A stretch of DNA of 64,000 nt from assembly GCA_964247055.1 (NCBI GenBank), contig OZ176050.1, forward strand, positions 558,001 to 622,000. Reading direction: 5' to 3'. The translations under genes were made by a program, and so were the position numbers. This document shows, one piece after another, positions 62,607 through 64,000 of this stretch; the stretch's first letter is position 1; each line of letters begins with the position of its first letter. This stretch comes from Paragordius varius (lineage: Eukaryota > Nematomorpha). Below the pieces are notes generated by a model. It saw only the letters and a program-made list of their open reading frames with translations. It had not been told where the DNA came from and searched no databases.

Positions 62607-64000
62607 CAAATATTTTGGGGATCGGACTATAAATGTAATTTTTATGAATTTTTTAAATATTTAAAAAATTTATTTTATACGATTTTAAAAATAAAAATGG
62701 CTACCTAAAATCCAAATTTGATCAGGTGATGTCACCATAATTTTTTTTGGGTAGCCCTATGGTAGTTCCATCATCACCCCAAATATTTTGGGGATCGGAC
62801 TATAAATGTAATTTTTATGAATTTTTTAAATATTTAAAAAATTTATTTTATACGATTTTAAAAATAAAAATGGCTACCTAAAATCCAAATTTGATCAGGT
62901 GATGTCTCCATAATTTTTTTGGGTAGCCCTATGGTAGATCCATCATCACCCCAAATATTTTCGAGATCGGAGTATAAATGTAATTTTTATGAATTTTTTA
63001 AATATTTAAAAAATTTATTTTATACGATTTTAAAAATAAAAATGGCTACCTAAAATCCAAATTTGATCAGGTGATGTCACCATAATTTTTTTTGGGTAGC
63101 CCTATGGTAGTTCCATCATCACCCCAAATATTTTGGGGATCGGAGTATAAATGTAATTTTTATGAATTTTTTAAATATTTAAAAAATTTATTTTATACGA
63201 TATTAAAAATAAAAATGGCTACCTAAAATCCAAATTTGATCAGGTGATGTCACCATAATTTTTTTTGGGTAGCCCTATGGTAATTCCATCATCACCCCAA
63301 ATATTTTCGAGATCGGAGTATAAATGTAATTTTTATGAATTTTTTAAATATTTAAAAAATTTATTTTATACGATTTTAAAAATAAAAATGGCTACCTATC
63401 CAAATTTGATCAGGTGATGTCACCATAATTGTTTTTGGGTTACCCTATGATAATTCCATCATCACCCCAAATATTGTCGAGATCGGAGTATAAATGTAAT
63501 TTTTTTGAATTTTTTAAATATTTAAAAAATTTATTTTATACGATTTTAAAAATAAAAATGGCTACCTAAAATCAAAATTTGATCAGGTGATGTCGCCATA
63601 ATTTTGTTTGGGTAGCCCTATGGTAGTTCCATCATCACCCCAAATATTTTGGGGATCGGACTATAAATGTAATTTTTATGAATTTTTTAAATATTTAAAA
63701 AATTTATTTTATACGATTTTAAAAATAAAAATGGCTACCAAAAATCCAAATTTGATCAGGTGATGTCACCATAATTTTTTTAAAATTTATTTTATACGAT
63801 TTTAAAAATAAAAATGGCTACCTAAAATCCAAATTTGATCAGGTGATGTCACCATAATTTTTTTTGGGTAGCCCTATGGTAGTTCCATCATCACCCCAAA
63901 TATTTTCGAGATCGGAGTATAAATGTAATTTTTATGAATTTTTTAAATATTTAAAAAATTTATTTTATACGATTTTAAAAATAAATGGCTACCTAAAATC
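62607..64000. repeat. 2,321-bp unit, copy 2, cut by the window edge
   Basis: Follows copy 1 base by base as far as I could read, through GTCTCC (62904), GGTTACCC (63435) and the fused monomer (63641-63896), and stops inside the short AAAATAAATGG monomer at 64000. The array evidently continues beyond the window. Confidence 0.92.
63641..63896. repeat. Fused double monomer, 256 bp, copy 3
   Basis: Third instance of the fused form, 2,321 bp after the second, within the second copy of the 2,321-bp unit. Confidence 0.92.

Larger units (their letters stand above)
1..64000. repeat. Satellite DNA array, ~173-bp monomer, ~370 copies
   Basis: The entire window is head-to-tail copies of one monomer, all in the same orientation, without an interrupting gene, transposon or unique spacer. 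Monomer starts can be followed from base 1 (1, 172, 345, 517, 672 and so on) to the last bases. Full-length units are 171-173 bp; deletion derivatives of 124-167 bp and a fused 256-bp form also occur. The by-eye consensus is about 26% G+C. All six frames contain stops within each monomer, so no coding sequence is supported. Arrays of nucleosome-length AT-rich monomers are characteristic of eukaryotic centromeric or pericentromeric heterochromatin; that role is inferred. I do not recognise the family. Confidence 0.98.

Noticed and set aside
1-64000. Open reading frames, including short ATG-started ones in every monomer
   Set aside because: Every frame on both strands meets a stop within each monomer or its neighbour. 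The longest stop-free stretch in consensus is about 47 codons on the + strand, and the reading frame shifts by two bases per monomer. Nothing resembles a protein family.
1-64000. CRISPR array
   Set aside because: The repeats are direct and regular, but there are no unique spacers: the whole 173-bp period is repeated. Length, composition and scale fit satellite DNA.
1-64000. TATAAAT promoter-like and AATAAA polyadenylation-like motifs in each monomer
   Set aside because: Both occur in nearly every monomer and AATAAA on both strands, as expected by chance in sequence about 74% A+T. There is no gene for them to serve.
1-64000. Yeast-type replication origin consensus in the A/T half
   Set aside because: The best matches to WTTTAYRTTTW that I could find have at least two mismatches, and such partial matches are common in A/T-rich DNA.
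1-64000. Transposable element, retroelement or virus-derived sequence as origin of the array
   Set aside because: No terminal repeats, target-site duplications, coding remnants or non-satellite junctions are visible anywhere in the window.
1-64000. Inverted monomer blocks
   Set aside because: I looked for the reverse complement of the GTAGCCCTATGG and CATCATCACCCC boxes as markers; all monomers I followed run in the same direction.
1-64000. Telomeric or subtelomeric repeat identity
   Set aside because: No short telomere-type repeat such as TTAGGG, TTTAGGG or TTAGG in tandem is present; a subtelomeric location cannot be excluded from this window alone.

Overview
The whole 64 kb is one uninterrupted tandem satellite array. 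Every stretch I read is a copy, in one orientation, of a single AT-rich monomer of about 173 bp (roughly 370 copies; about 26% G+C in the consensus I derived by eye). I found no gene, RNA gene, transposon, inversion or unique sequence. In the consensus all six frames are closed by stops: the longest stop-free run is about 47 codons on the + strand and about 31 on the other. Because 173 is not a multiple of 3, the frame also shifts with each monomer. The array runs off both ends of the window.

A nucleosome-length, AT-rich, higher-order-organised array this long is typical of centromeric or pericentromeric heterochromatin in a eukaryote (plant, insect or other animal). I do not recognise the satellite family, and nothing here identifies the species. 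Centromere function is an inference.

Monomer coordinates below start at the C of 'CAAATATTTT' and end at the last C of 'CATCATCACCCC'. The monomer has two halves. Positions 30-91 are almost pure A/T, with A/T tracts at roughly helical spacing and a perfect 24-bp palindrome at 41-64. Positions 93-150 are more mixed and hold a 12-bp-armed inverted repeat (93-104 with 139-150), inside which lie the palindromes CAAATTTG and TGATCA and the dyad GGTGA-TG-TCACC. Variation clusters at 9-21, 78-84, 126-131, 135-145 and 151-165. Linked variants at these places define monomer types.

Order of the types gives a nested higher-order structure. 1-3432: mixed monomers, with a 4-monomer block repeated at a spacing of 2,744 bp. 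3433-8948: blocks of 4-6 monomers (690 and 1,035 bp). 8949-10329: an 8-monomer segment found again at 23121-24501. 10330-12747: two copies of a 7-monomer, 1,209-bp unit. 12748-25537: mixed blocks, including a 5-monomer, 845-bp module that occurs six times in full in the window. 25538-30575 repeats 13947-19140. 27068-37446 is a 31-monomer, 5,275-bp unit followed by a nearly complete second copy. 37793-41712 is repeated at 47577-51500. 50665-53722 is a pair of 9-monomer units. 54068-57285 is a more degenerate stretch. 60286-64000 is a 2,321-bp unit whose second copy is cut by the window edge.

The copies differ repeatedly by whole-monomer gains and losses (172-173, 340, 345 bp). This is the signature expected of in-register unequal exchange or gene conversion. 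The most interesting points are the dense dyad symmetry in every monomer, without a recognisable CENP-B box, and the unusually readable multi-scale history of array expansion.
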